The position numbers and the translations under genes were made by a program. Shown one piece after another: positions 53,393 through 62,764 of a DNA stretch of 64,000 nt (positions within the stretch are counted from its first letter, which is position 1; the number at the start of each line of letters is the position of its first letter). This DNA is from Nitrosospira multiformis (GTDB taxonomy: Bacteria > Pseudomonadota > Gammaproteobacteria > Burkholderiales > Nitrosomonadaceae). The stretch lies in the NCBI RefSeq assembly GCF_900110185.1, contig NZ_FOCT01000004.1:62001-126000 (forward strand). The letters are read 5' to 3'. The notes below the pieces were generated by a model that saw nothing but the letters and a program-made list of their open reading frames with translations, was not told where the DNA came from and did no database searches.

Positions 53393-56300
53393 TTAGATAA
53401 ATCCGGCGCGTGCGAGCGATTCGTCCAACTCGCGTTTTAGGCTTGTTTCTAGCGCTGAAAGGCGGTCAACAATCGCAAGAACATCTGCTTGGTGATACGC
53501 TGGCAGAAGAGGACACAGATAGATGAGCAGCTTTGCTATATCGGCAGGAAACCTGGTTAACAAATCAGACTTTCGCAACTCATGAACCAAATTACAGTGC
53601 TCCAGGCGAGTAAGGGGCGCTGAGACGGCAAGATTGACACCAGCCGGAAATAGTTCATCTAAATGCGGCAGCCAATTTAGCATTGTCGCCATCTCAGTCT
53701 CAGTCGGCGGTACTGAAGTAGACGTTAAGCGGTTTTTCCAATACCCGTAGATCCAGCGGTCCCACAGGCTTTGCCGCGTAAGTGCAGATGCATGACGGAG
53801 CAAGACACCTAGGCGATAGGCGAAGCTATTTCGATCATCGGCAGAGCCGTGGTGTAACAGGACGGGCAACAGATCGGAAGCGGGATTGTCTATATGGAAG
53901 GCAGCCAGTACAGCGAAGAGCTCGACGAATCGGCGACGATTCCCGATTGCCTCTGTATTTAGCTTTGTAGCCGCGGCAAGAAACGCCGGTTTTAATGCCT
54001 CTGCAAAAGAGCCGTACAAATTTCCCCACGTGAGAAAGCCGTCCCACGCCTGCTTGAATTTGCTCAAATCACCAGAAGTAAATAATGGAATGACATGTTC
54101 CCGAGTCCACTTTTCATCCACTCGAAATAAAAAACCCGCTTGACTGGCCAGTACGGCTCTGCCCATCCCCCCTACAACGCTCCCGTCCTCAACAACCGAG
54201 GTAAAGAGCTCAAGGTCGCTATCCGGCAAACTTAATTCCTCACAAGTTTCGCCGCGGAGTCTCTGGGAAAGCGCCCCTATCCAGAATTTTATCAAGATAC
54301 CGCCTGGGTGATTTATTGCTCTGATAAGCCAGTCTGTCTCGACGTCTTCTTCATCCTCCCGTGGGAGTATTCGCCATAGATCGCTGGCTACAATCTGAGC
54401 TTCCTCGAGCACTACTGGCATGACTGGTTGATCTTGATCACGCATCAGAGCGCAAAGCAAGTCCGCAACCTCGCGCGCATATCTTGATTGAAGCTCCTCG
54501 CGGGCCACGCTTTTCAGCAAGACCTTCCATTCATCAGGTTCTAGCTGTGCTTCCGTTAGACCTGTGATGAGTGATGCCCACAAGTCGGAGTCCCATTGTG
54601 TGCGTACGGAAAGAGCAACATCAAGGGCGAATGCCCACGGCGAACATCGCTTGCAAGCTTCTTGTATGACTAAAAGCAGTCCTTCACGATTAGGGCCATC
54701 AAAGAAGCTGCCTTTAAAGCTCAACAAGTCTTCCAACTGCTCAGATGGAGGCTGAGCGAGGATTTGCTCAACTGTCCAGGGACTCTCCATTGCCCATTCA
54801 CCGGAGCATACCCGGTGTTCTAGATCAGGATAGTCCCTGGGAATCCAATGCGGATATTCTGCTCTAATCGGAGCTAATGCTTCTTCTATCAATGGGCATG
54901 CAGGGTCTGCTTGCTTCAGCCAGTCGAGCCAGTTGAAACGTTCTCTTGCTGTTCGTTCCACAATAATTACACCTGCGGCATCGCTAACCTCATGCTGAAT
55001 TACCGCGTTGATTAATGTTTCCCGCATACCCTTGCTTGCTTTGGGATAAGCCTGAGCCGCGGCACGATAAACTTCGTGGTGTTCTGCAAGGAGGTATAAC
55101 CCTACCTGGGTCAATAACCAAGTGAGCTTCTCGTCCGCAGATTTGTTTGGGTGTACGATAGATGCGTGGATGGCCAAGCGTCTCAGCAAGGGCACTTCAG
55201 AAACAATCAGCTGCTCCATCCAACTTTCGAGTAGTATTGGCTTGTGGCTTGCAAGCCATTCGAGCGTATCCCGGCCCGCGTCAATCAGCACATCCATTGG
55301 ATCAGGATAGCGGTCTTGTTCATGCGGCTCTATTGCAGAGCGATCCCACGTGTGGTCTCCCCAATCGTAACGCCCTGTATTCCAAGCTTGCCGTATGTAA
55401 TGTATTTCCTCTAGTTTTCGAACAATACCGGAGAGCAGTGGCTGTGCAATGAGTTCAAGGTTAGGCTTCAACTGGTTTTCCCATACTTCATTCAGGTTGA
55501 AATGCTCGCCTTTGAGGGGAGTATTCAGTTCGAAGCGAGGGGACTCTTCCTCTCCCTCATGCTTGTAGCCAGCTTTAATGCTCAGACGACAGCTTGCCAT
55601 GAATAAGAACACTTCCATTGCAAGCGGAATGCACCCTTGCTTGCCGCATCGCGTTGCCAACCATTCCAATAGATGAGGGTGCGGATAAGCCGGGGTACAC
55701 GCGAGCAAGATGGAAACCCATTGTGAAAGTGTATTGGCGCTAAGCTCCTTCTGCTCGTCTAGCGCCAACGCTCGCCCGAAGGCCCACCAACACTCCGGGT
55801 TAAGACGCATCTTGTTATTGACGATTAGTCGGATGACCTCGTGGGCGTGATCAATAACGTAATTATTTGCAAGCCACTCTACTAGCAGTTTGTCCCGGTC
55901 ATTTAAGGAGGCGTTATCAAAAAGCTTGCTAAGTTGATTGCGCGTATTAAGCCATGCTGGCCATTCACTCTTCCGTGCGGAATTTAGCAGAAAACGGGTT
56001 GTGTGGACCTCCCGTAATCCCTCTTCGATTTCACTTATGGTTCGAGCATCTTCGGGAGGCAACTGACTACCGATTTCGGTAAGTCTCGTTTGCCAATCGA
56101 GCACTCCTCGGGCAGCCCGATCTGCCAAGCACTGAATCCCATCATATAGCTCCTGATAGGTATTCTCCTGTGTAGCCTTCTGAAAAAGGATTGGAGAAAT
56201 GCCATATAGCCTCCAATTTCCGTCTTCTTCGGTTAATGCATAGCGCTCCCCGGGGCCCTTAACTGGAAGCGCACGAGCAAGGTACTTCATCACCACATCA

Positions 56301-56896
56301 CTGTGGCTGTAACCTACAAACAGCACCGTATAAGTTCTGAAAACATCTAATAAGAAGCGTCGTGCCCATCCTTCAGTAAGATAGGCGCGGCCAAAATCTG
56401 CATCGGTCAGTACTATTTCCTTTGGGCGTTTCAACACACCGTGCACGTGTACAAGACCCCTGAAGTCTCGTCCCAGCGGTAAGGCTGGAGCGCTGTAAAT
56501 ATCAGGTGGCCTTCCAAATACAGTTTGTGCAGCTGTCGCAAAGTGCAAATCAAAGTTTGTGGTAACGAGCCTTACGTTTTCAGGACTTCGGAAAATGCGT
56601 ATCAAATCGAGGTGCAAAGCAGTCGGCTCACTAGCCGGATCTGATAACAGATTGGCGACTTCCTGGTGAACTCTCACACCTTGATGCTGAAGACGCCCGA
56701 GGAAGTGATCTACTGGCTCGTGCTCTATTCGAGAAAGAGCGGAGCTTCTAGCAATCTCTCCTGCTAGGTTTAAAAAATCAGGTAGATTGGCGGGCGGTCC
56801 AACCGATACTCCGGCGCCGGCAAAGATCACAAGCCGGTCATCCCGGATCGCGTCTATCAAGTTATAGGGTATTTGAAGAGGCCCGAGCTGAGGCAT
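53393..56896 (-). CDS. Large SIR2-domain protein, probable NAD-depleting defence protein
   Basis: An 1167-residue protein. Residues about 15-260 are a SIR2-type fold (DRLVIFAGAGVSVGPPANL with the NAD-binding loop; RLVTTNFDLHFATAAQTVFG, where TTNFD carries the catalytic Asn; VHVHGVLKRPKEIVLTDADF with the His; TVLFVGYSHSDVVMKYLA). The remaining 900 residues are helical without a recognisable P-loop and end in the DUF4020-like part. This is the design of defence-associated sirtuins such as DSR and related single-protein systems, in which a C-terminal sensor activates NAD+ cleavage. It lies at the tRNA end of the island as a single gene with an AT-rich promoter region. Confidence 0.8.
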   Translation of the reverse strand: MPQLGPLQIPYNLIDAIRDDRLVIFAGAGVSVGPPANLPDFLNLAGEIARSSALSRIEHEPVDHFLGRLQHQGVRVHQEVANLLSDPASEPTALHLDLIRIFRSPENVRLVTTNFDLHFATAAQTVFGRPPDIYSAPALPLGRDFRGLVHVHGVLKRPKEIVLTDADFGRAYLTEGWARRFLLDVFRTYTVLFVGYSHSDVVMKYLARALPVKGPGERYALTEEDGNWRLYGISPILFQKATQENTYQELYDGIQCLADRAARGVLDWQTRLTEIGSQLPPEDARTISEIEEGLREVHTTRFLLNSARKSEWPAWLNTRNQLSKLFDNASLNDRDKLLVEWLANNYVIDHAHEVIRLIVNNKMRLNPECWWAFGRALALDEQKELSANTLSQWVSILLACTPAYPHPHLLEWLATRCGKQGCIPLAMEVFLFMASCRLSIKAGYKHEGEEESPRFELNTPLKGEHFNLNEVWENQLKPNLELIAQPLLSGIVRKLEEIHYIRQAWNTGRYDWGDHTWDRSAIEPHEQDRYPDPMDVLIDAGRDTLEWLASHKPILLESWMEQLIVSEVPLLRRLAIHASIVHPNKSADEKLTWLLTQVGLYLLAEHHEVYRAAAQAYPKASKGMRETLINAVIQHEVSDAAGVIIVERTARERFNWLDWLKQADPACPLIEEALAPIRAEYPHWIPRDYPDLEHRVCSGEWAMESPWTVEQILAQPPSEQLEDLLSFKGSFFDGPNREGLLLVIQEACKRCSPWAFALDVALSVRTQWDSDLWASLITGLTEAQLEPDEWKVLLKSVAREELQSRYAREVADLLCALMRDQDQPVMPVVLEEAQIVASDLWRILPREDEEDVETDWLIRAINHPGGILIKFWIGALSQRLRGETCEELSLPDSDLELFTSVVEDGSVVGGMGRAVLASQAGFLFRVDEKWTREHVIPLFTSGDLSKFKQAWDGFLTWGNLYGSFAEALKPAFLAAATKLNTEAIGNRRRFVELFAVLAAFHIDNPASDLLPVLLHHGSADDRNSFAYRLGVLLRHASALTRQSLWDRWIYGYWKNRLTSTSVPPTETEMATMLNWLPHLDELFPAGVNLAVSAPLTRLEHCNLVHELRKSDLLTRFPADIAKLLIYLCPLLPAYHQADVLAIVDRLSALETSLKRELDESLARAGFI

Positions 56897-57323
56897 TTAT
56901 ATTTATTATTGTAACAATAAGACGCTTTAAAATTGATTTGGCATTGACAGGGATTACTTGGCGGTACTCCTCCGGCCTCATCGAAATCCGATGACCATCG
57001 ATATACCTACACAATGCGCAGTTATCGTTATAACGGTTCTTTTAGAAAAAGGATAAGATTCCGCCGCAGGCAAGTAATTTTTGCCTGCCTAGAATAGTAA
57101 AAGTTACGGCGTTATTGTTTCAGGATAAGTAGCTGCTTGCTTGGATTGTTAAACTAGGCTGAATGCCAGTTAGAACGGGCAAAAATCACTGCCAGAAAGC
57201 TATCCCGTCGTAGAAATTCCCAGATAGCAGAAGAGGTGAAGATTTTAAAGTGGTGGTAAAGATGTAGGTAGGATTAGGAGGTTAAATAAATATACAGAGA
57301 TTTCAAGAAATTATATTAAGTAA
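56897..57323. other. Gene-free stretch between SIR2 gene and tRNA-Ser
   Basis: No coding sequence is evident. It is AT-rich near the SIR2 start and must hold that gene's promoter. A perfect 8-base hairpin (GCAGGCAA / TTGCCTGC at 57066-57088) lies in the middle without a T-run. The rest, up to the tRNA, is probably the attachment arm of the island. Confidence 0.45.
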
Positions 57324-57337
57324 TGGCGGAGAGAGAG
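57324..57337. repeat. tRNA-side attachment site (attR-like) of the island
   Basis: TGGCGGAGAGAGAG, the CCA end plus acceptor-stem bases of tRNA-Ser, identical to 27193-27206. This is the usual crossover segment for P4-type integrases that use a tRNA 3' end. Confidence 0.65.
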
Positions 57338-57415
57338 GGATTCGAACCCTCGGTACGGTTTGACCCGTACGCACGCTTTCCAGGCGTGTACCTTAAACCA
57401 CTCGGCCATCTCTCC
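57324..57415 (-). tRNA. tRNA-Ser(GGA)
   Basis: A 92-base serine tRNA read on the minus strand. The 5' end GGAGAGA pairs with TCTCTCC, followed by G and an encoded CCA. The anticodon loop CTGGAAA between CACGC and GCGTG gives anticodon GGA. There is a long variable arm (TGCGTACGGGTCAAACCGTACC) and a T loop GGTTCGAATCC. The island joins at its 3' end and rebuilds it completely, so the tRNA stays functional. Confidence 0.96.
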
Positions 57416-57569
57416 TGTTGAGGGTTCCAGGAAGGAACCCGGCAAAGGGCGCAAAGGATACACCAGAACGCTATCCCCGGCAACTTTACGGTAGTATAGC
57501 CGAAAGCGGCTCATCCGTATCGGCGGCCTCCGAATCCTTTGACCCAAAAAACCAGAAACAGGAAGTAGC

Positions 57570-58097
57570 ATGCAGATCAAATCCCGCATCCGCACCATCG
57601 CCCATTATCCCCATGAAGGCATCATGTTTCGGGATATCACTACGCTGCTGAAAGACCCGGTCGGGTTGCGCGCGACGGTTCAGGAAATTGCCAGCCGCTA
57701 CAAGACCATGAAAATCGACAAAGTGGCCGGGATTGAATCACGCGGCTTCATTATCGGTGCGCCGGTTGCCTACGAGCTTGGCGTGGGGTTTGTGCCGGTG
57801 CGCAAGAAGGGCAAGTTGCCTGCCGAAACACGTGGGCGCGATTACCAGCTGGAATATGGCAGCGACCGCATCGAGATTCATGTGGATGCGATTCAGAAGG
57901 GCGAGCGGGTGCTGTTGGTGGATGATCTGATTGCTACCGGTGGGACTGCAGAGGCTGCCGCTGGCTTGATACAGGAGATGGGCGGCGAGGTGGTGGAGTG
58001 TGGTTTTGTCATCGACCTGCCGGATATCGGGGGCAGGGCGCGGCTGGAAGGCCAGGGCCTCAAGGTGTTTGCACTGTGCGAGTTTGAGGGGAACTGA
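57570..58097 (+). CDS. apt: Adenine phosphoribosyltransferase
   Basis: A 175-residue enzyme that makes AMP from adenine and PRPP. Features: IAHYPHEGIMFRDITTLLKDP at the start, KVAGIESRGFIIGAPVAYEL, the flexible loop RKKGKLPAETRGRDYQLEYG, and the PRPP motif RVLLVDDLIATGGTAEAA. All are typical of Apt and the length is normal. It is the first chromosomal gene after the tRNA. The ATG at 57570 follows CAGGAAG. Confidence 0.95.
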   Translation: MQIKSRIRTIAHYPHEGIMFRDITTLLKDPVGLRATVQEIASRYKTMKIDKVAGIESRGFIIGAPVAYELGVGFVPVRKKGKLPAETRGRDYQLEYGSDRIEIHVDAIQKGERVLLVDDLIATGGTAEAAAGLIQEMGGEVVECGFVIDLPDIGGRARLEGQGLKVFALCEFEGN

Positions 58098-58167
58098 TCT
58101 CTGGCCGGGATGGAACCTATAATGATTTATATAAACGCATTATCTATGGTCAAGAAGGGTACTCATA

Positions 58168-58776
58168 GTGTGTGTTGTCCTGCTGCTCATCTTCATACTG
58201 GCTCCGGTCGCATCTTTAGCCGCTCAAGCTCAGGATTATGCGGCGTGGTCAAAAAAGAACCTTGATGGTTCGTGGACGCGGACCACGGAGATTGCTGTTG
58301 CCGCCTCATCTCTTCCCTCTCTGGAGCCTAAGGATATCGGCAAATTTTGCCCGACCTATAAACACTTGCCACACGAAAAAAGGATTCAGTTTTGGGTGGG
58401 TCTGCTTTCGTCCATGGCGGAATTCGAAAGTAACTTTAATCCTAAAGCGGCTGCCAGAGGGCCCTCCAAAGACGTGTTCAGAAGGCGGGATACAAATCGA
58501 GGACTGCTGCAAATATCAAAACAAAGCGCAAACCAGCCGGGCTATAGCTGTGGCATCAAGAAAGCAAAACATCTGCACGATCCCGCCATTCATCTCCCCT
58601 GTGCGGTAAAGATATTGTCTAAATGGGTCAGTGCGGATCATGTAATAGCGTCATATAAGGGGAATAAAAAAAACAGGGGTGGGGGACGCTATTGGGCTGT
58701 GCTCCAGGAAAAAAATGGCCGCCTGCCTGCAATATCAAGTTTTACCAGAAACCTGTCAGTTTGTCGGAAGGGCTGA
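58168..58776 (+). CDS. Exported lysozyme/transglycosylase-like protein
   Basis: A 202-residue protein starting at GTG (AAGAAGGG nine bases before it) with a signal peptide (VVLLLIFILAPVASLA). The middle segment WVGLLSSMAEFESNFNPKAA with the downstream RGLLQISKQSANQPGYSCG matches the lysozyme-like fold: the Glu in EFESNF is the probable catalytic acid and GLLQIS the substrate motif. Four cysteines fit disulfides after export. It may trim peptidoglycan; whether it is a hydrolase or a lytic transglycosylase cannot be told. Confidence 0.7.
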   Translation: MCVVLLLIFILAPVASLAAQAQDYAAWSKKNLDGSWTRTTEIAVAASSLPSLEPKDIGKFCPTYKHLPHEKRIQFWVGLLSSMAEFESNFNPKAAARGPSKDVFRRRDTNRGLLQISKQSANQPGYSCGIKKAKHLHDPAIHLPCAVKILSKWVSADHVIASYKGNKKNRGGGRYWAVLQEKNGRLPAISSFTRNLSVCRKG

Positions 58777-58856
58777 ATGAATCCCGGCGGCCTTGGTTTC
58801 ATGCTTTTGGGGAGAGGCGGCATCACTCTATCAAGTTCAGGTACTAGGCCACGTTT

Positions 58857-60548
58857 CTAAAACCGGAAGTTGTACTGGACGTAAAACAGGTCGGGCGAGA
58901 CGCGGGGCGCCTGCGCTTTCAGGAAGTCGCCCGCAAACAGTTTCGAATACCCTATCAGCACGTCTCCGTGCCGATCGACGTGTATGTTGAAACGGAAGTC
59001 GATCTCGTCCCCTACGTAACTGCCGGATTGGCCGGTTGCGTCTCTAAGGGTGGGGGCGCCAGCGGCGTTGTACAGGAAATCGCGCTTGTTCGCGAGATAG
59101 AAGCGGTGGTACTGGGCGGTGAAATGGGCCCAGGGCAGGGGGTGCAGATTGAGCTGGGCGTTGAAGTCGTGAATGTTCTGCCTGCCGACGCGATCGATCC
59201 ATCCCAGGTAATAATTGCCGAAGGGAAAAAGCTGGTTGAAGGTTGTGCGGCTGCCATCGGTCAGATTGTTGTCACCGGAGGCAAAGTCGTAGCGCAGCCA
59301 GAATTGCGGATTCAGCGGCTTTCCCTTGAAGTGGTAGCCAGCACCGGAGGCGACGGCAAAGGCCGAGATATCCTGGTTGGAATACTGACCGAACTGGTAC
59401 ATGCCCTCCAGTTCGTACAGGAACTGGTTGTAGTCTCCCGCCAGGCGGCTGCCGAGCGTATGCGTGATCGAATCGCCCCTGATGCTGTTTCTGCCCACGG
59501 CAAGATTGCGATTGTCATCCAGGCTCAGGAAATAGAAATCGGCCAACTGCCCTTTCATGGGCTTGTATGTTCCCCATAAGCCGAAGAATTCGCGCTTCTC
59601 ATCCCAGTTATCGAAGTTGTTTCTTTCCGTCACCATCGGGCGTACCCAGAATGCATCCAGGTCAAACGTGGGCGTACGCCAGAACCCCTTCACACCCTGG
59701 AAAGTGCGGCGGGTGTTGACCCAATCGAGCGTGGAAATCAGCCGTTGCGAGCCATAAAGCAATTCCTGCCGCCCCACGCGCAGATAAGCAGGACCGTCCT
59801 TGATGTTGGCGACTTTGATGTCCGCAAAAACATTCAGCATATCCGTGTGGTTGACATCCGTGGCCAACGGTGCCAATGCCTGGCCGAAAGTGCGCGCATC
59901 CAGAAACTCCGCAAACAGCCGGATCCGGTCCTGATACCAGAGATCGGCATGAAAGCGGCTGCGGATCATGTGGTAGTTGTCGCTGGTATTGGTCAGGCGC
60001 GCGTCGGATTCCCGCATATACCGGTACCAGAAGTTGCCCCCAAATGACAAGAGGAAGTCATCGCCTAGATGGATGCGCTTGATGGGATCGAAAATATCCT
60101 TCTCATGTTCGGGCTTTTCGAGATAGCGGAAATCGATATCGAAAGCCGGCGTGGTCATGAGGGCATAGGGCGCATAGGGAGAAACGGGCGGGTTCTCACG
60201 CTTGTTGCCGGTTATATGATCCCAAAGCGAGTAGTATCCCGGTCCTGAGGGGGCGATGGCGAACATGCCGGGGCGGGAAGGGGCGGTTATGGGTGGCACT
60301 TTCGACCAGTCGAACCGGCTGCTCCCGTCACTGTTCTTTGCAGGTTCTGATGCTTCCGATGTTATCGGAGCTATGGTGGTGCTACCGGCGGGAGCAGAGT
60401 CTGCCGCAGAAACCTGGAGCGTAAGGCCGAGCACGCCTGCCAAGCCGAATTTCACAAACGATTCCAATGTGCGCTGTGTAGAGATTGAAATGGAGATGGA
60501 GTTTTTGGCAGGCGTGAATGAAGCAGACAGGCAATCAGGCAGATGCAT
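58857..60548 (-). CDS. Alginate-export-type outer-membrane porin
   Basis: A 563-residue beta-barrel protein of the alginate export family (AlgE-like, PF13372). A signal-like hydrophobic stretch (FVKFGLAGVLGLTLQVSAA) sits after an unusual 30-residue N-terminal extension, so the true start may be internal. The barrel region begins HLGDDFLLSFGGNFWYRYMRE and includes YLRVGRQELLYGSQRLIST, WVRPMVTERNNFDNWDEK and HTLGSRLAGDYNQFLYEL; the protein ends in the aromatic FYVQYNFRF typical of outer-membrane barrels. No alginate-synthesis genes are near, so it may transport another substrate. Confidence 0.85.
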   Translation of the reverse strand: MHLPDCLSASFTPAKNSISISISTQRTLESFVKFGLAGVLGLTLQVSAADSAPAGSTTIAPITSEASEPAKNSDGSSRFDWSKVPPITAPSRPGMFAIAPSGPGYYSLWDHITGNKRENPPVSPYAPYALMTTPAFDIDFRYLEKPEHEKDIFDPIKRIHLGDDFLLSFGGNFWYRYMRESDARLTNTSDNYHMIRSRFHADLWYQDRIRLFAEFLDARTFGQALAPLATDVNHTDMLNVFADIKVANIKDGPAYLRVGRQELLYGSQRLISTLDWVNTRRTFQGVKGFWRTPTFDLDAFWVRPMVTERNNFDNWDEKREFFGLWGTYKPMKGQLADFYFLSLDDNRNLAVGRNSIRGDSITHTLGSRLAGDYNQFLYELEGMYQFGQYSNQDISAFAVASGAGYHFKGKPLNPQFWLRYDFASGDNNLTDGSRTTFNQLFPFGNYYLGWIDRVGRQNIHDFNAQLNLHPLPWAHFTAQYHRFYLANKRDFLYNAAGAPTLRDATGQSGSYVGDEIDFRFNIHVDRHGDVLIGYSKLFAGDFLKAQAPRVSPDLFYVQYNFRF

Positions 60549-60775
60549 AGCAGGATTTCAGGGACTTCGGAAAAAAATGCCCGCAACTATAGCAAAGTCA
60601 GCGTGGATTTTAAACTGATGAGCAAAGCATGCTTCGGTCTGTGCGCTATCTGAGTTGCATCCACGCTGGCATGACATGATGACATGCCTTGGCTTATTGC
60701 CTGCCGGATCCGGCATGTCGGGATTTCCGATGTTCGGATGAACAGGTTCCAAAGGTTCCAAAAAAGATTGCGCCT

Positions 60776-61189
60776 CTACCTGTAAAACTTCCCCTCGCGC
60801 TCCGGCTGGTAGATGATCTCCTCTATCCGTACCTTGATAGTGCCGCCCCCCGGACGTGGCCACTCTATCTCGTCGCCTGTGGAAAGCCCAAGCAGGGCGC
60901 TGCCAACCGGCGCAAGCACGGAAATTTTGTCACCGGACCCGTCAACATCTTTTGGATAGACCAGCGTCAGACGGAAGTCCTGGCCTGAGGAATCGATGCT
61001 GAACCGTACTGTGGAGTTCATGGTTACCACCGTGGGCGGTATTTGCTCGGGCTCGACGATTTCGGCGCGTTCGAGCTCGGCTTGCAGTTCCGCACTGCCA
61101 GGAACCGCGTTGGCCGGAAGCGACTCGAGCAAGGTCTCCAACCTGTCCAGGTCCTGGGATGTCAATATGATATGCGGTCTGCTGTTCAT
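60776..61189 (-). CDS. rnk: Nucleoside diphosphate kinase regulator Rnk
   Basis: A 137-residue GreA/GreB-related protein. It has the short N-terminal helical part of Rnk (IILTSQDLDRLETLLESLP) rather than the long coiled coil of Gre factors, and the C-terminal FKBP-like domain (DFRLTLVYPKDVDGSGDKIS; ILAPVGSALLGLSTGDEIEW). It probably binds RNA polymerase without stimulating transcript cleavage, and links to nucleotide pools. The gene is a single unit. Confidence 0.88.
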   Translation of the reverse strand: MNSRPHIILTSQDLDRLETLLESLPANAVPGSAELQAELERAEIVEPEQIPPTVVTMNSTVRFSIDSSGQDFRLTLVYPKDVDGSGDKISVLAPVGSALLGLSTGDEIEWPRPGGGTIKVRIEEIIYQPEREGKFYR

Positions 61190-61524
61190 TTCAACCTCGT
61201 CTCAAGTTCGGTCATCGCCCCGTTATTTCCCCTTACTACGTTGCCGGCGCTTACTGCTGCTGTCTTCCTGATTTCCAGTGCCGGTTCCTCGCCGGAAGTT
61301 TTGATCGGGCCGATCGGATAGGATGCCACTGATTCTATCATCAAATGTCATGATATTACCGGAGCAGCAGTGGGAGTTCCTATGCTGCTTTTATGAGCAC
61401 TCCCGTTCGTCGGGATTAACGAATCAAGTACCGTTCGCCTTTGACCCCTCATCGTATTGAGCGTAGAGTCGAATAACGAGCATACGACGAACACATAATT
61501 TCTTTTTTTTGAGGAGCGGTGGCC

Positions 61525-62205
61525 ATGCAATCTCCAACTATTGTAAATCCCTCCCAATTGGACCCGGTCAATCCGGCAATCGAAAAGTATATGCGCAGCC
61601 TGGTGGGCCGAACTGATCATCCGGTGTTGACCGAAATGGAGGCGCTTGCTGCTAAAAACAATTTTCCTATCGTTGGCCGCCTGGTCGGCGTTTTTCTGGA
61701 GACACTGGCTAAAACGATCGATGCCAAACGTATTTTCGAGTTTGGCAGCGGCTACGGCTATTCAGCTTACTGGTTCGCAAAAGCAGCCGGGGCGGACGGA
61801 AAGGTGATCTGTACCGATGGCGATCCTCAGAACAAGGAAAAGGCCGAACAGTATCTCAAGTCTGCCGATCTGCTGGAGAGGATCGATTTTCGTACTGGCA
61901 TCGCACAGGAGATATTCGGGCAGACCGAAGGATTATTCGATATCTGCTACAACGATGCGGACAAGGGGGATTATCCGGAAATCTGGCGTATGGCAAAGGA
62001 CAGGATTCGTCCGGGTGGCCTATATATTGCCGATAACGTGCTTTGGCATGGAAGGGTGGCGGTTGAACGTTATGTTGATATTGTTCCCGGATGGACCGAA
62101 GCTATTCTTGAGCACAACAAACTGATCTTCAACGATCCGGAATTTGACGCTTTCATAAATCCGACGCGGGACGGCGTCGTCGTGGCGCGAAGAAAGTTAC
62201 AATGA
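61525..62205 (+). CDS. SAM-dependent O-methyltransferase (CCoAOMT-like)
   Basis: A 226-residue class I methyltransferase of the O-MT family 3. SAM motif I is IFEFGSGYGYSAYWFAKAAG; VICTDGDPQNKEKA follows; metal-binding aspartates are in CYNDADKGDYPEIW and IADNVLWHGRVAV. GAGGAG lies eight bases before this ATG; a GTG six bases upstream also lies in frame but too near the ribosome site. It probably methylates a catechol-like small molecule. A terminator-like hairpin follows. Confidence 0.9.
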   Translation: MQSPTIVNPSQLDPVNPAIEKYMRSLVGRTDHPVLTEMEALAAKNNFPIVGRLVGVFLETLAKTIDAKRIFEFGSGYGYSAYWFAKAAGADGKVICTDGDPQNKEKAEQYLKSADLLERIDFRTGIAQEIFGQTEGLFDICYNDADKGDYPEIWRMAKDRIRPGGLYIADNVLWHGRVAVERYVDIVPGWTEAILEHNKLIFNDPEFDAFINPTRDGVVVARRKLQ

Positions 62206-62236
62206 CATGCTATTTGTAATCCATCTCCAATGCCAA

Positions 62237-62267
62237 GAGCCCTGAATCTCTGGAGAGAGCAGGGCTC
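62237..62267 (+). terminator. Terminator-like hairpin after the O-methyltransferase gene
   Basis: GAGCCCTG and CAGGGCTC form a perfect 8-base stem around a 15-base loop, 32 bases after the methyltransferase stop. The following sequence is CTGAAAAATATCC rather than a T-run, so it may be a Rho-dependent or processing signal instead of a standard terminator. Confidence 0.45.
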
Positions 62268-62558
62268 CTGAAAAATATCCAAATAAAATATCGAAGGCTC
62301 AGATCCGGCGGCCCGGCGGCTCAAGTCGAAAGAAAGTTTTTATAATTTTTTGTTGTATTTCTGAATGAGATGTGCAAAACTGGTTTCCAGTAAAGTTGTA
62401 GCGCGAAACTAGGGTTCCGGCTTCATTTCTCGAAGTGTCTGGTCCGAGAGTTTCCGGCTTCGTCATGACGAGGCTCCACGGAGGGATAAAAGCCCGGGAG
62501 ATCATGTAGTTATTACATTGATTCCTGGAGTTTTAACCGCCGAAAAAGGAGACTTGTC

Positions 62559-62753
62559 ATGTACTCTCCCTCCGTATTTTTCCGCATTTCTGCAATTGTC
62601 GCGCATGGCTTTAATGCCTCCCGCATTTTCGTGCCTGCGTCCATACTCCTCGATCTTGTTTTTCCGGCTGGTACTTCCGGGTATCCCGCTTTTAGCGCTT
62701 CTGGGAGAAGGTCGGCGTGTCATTGGCAGAACAAAAACTTCCCGCTTGTTTAG
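62559..62753 (+). CDS. Possible small ORF with good ribosome-binding site
   Basis: An open frame of 64 codons beginning MYSPSVFFRISAIVAHG. AAAAAGGAG lies seven bases before the ATG, stronger than most sites here. The first half is hydrophobic (FVPASILLDLVFPAGTSGYP); no family is recognised. It precedes the permease gene by eleven bases. It could be a leader peptide or chance. Confidence 0.25.
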   Translation: MYSPSVFFRISAIVAHGFNASRIFVPASILLDLVFPAGTSGYPAFSASGRRSACHWQNKNFPLV

Positions 62754-62764
62754 AAAGGGTTATC

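Larger units (their letters stand above)
27193..57337. mobile_element. Genomic island inserted at the 3' end of tRNA-Ser(GGA)
   Basis: A 14-base sequence, TGGCGGAGAGAGAG, occurs at 27193-27206 and at 57324-57337; the second copy is the last bases, including CCA, of tRNA-Ser. A P4-type integrase gene begins 133 bases inside the left copy. The right end holds the P4/satellite-like module of primase-helicase, AlpA and a candidate origin. The roughly 30 kb between carries conflict-system genes, IS remnants and several broken genes, unlike the flanks. No conjugation or capsid genes are seen, so it probably needs a helper or has lost mobility. Borders are inferred from the repeat and gene content. 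Confidence 0.75.

Noticed and set aside
62502-62723. Minus-strand 73-codon frame upstream of the permease
   Set aside because: No start signal, and overlapped by a plus-strand frame with a better ribosome-binding site, itself doubtful.
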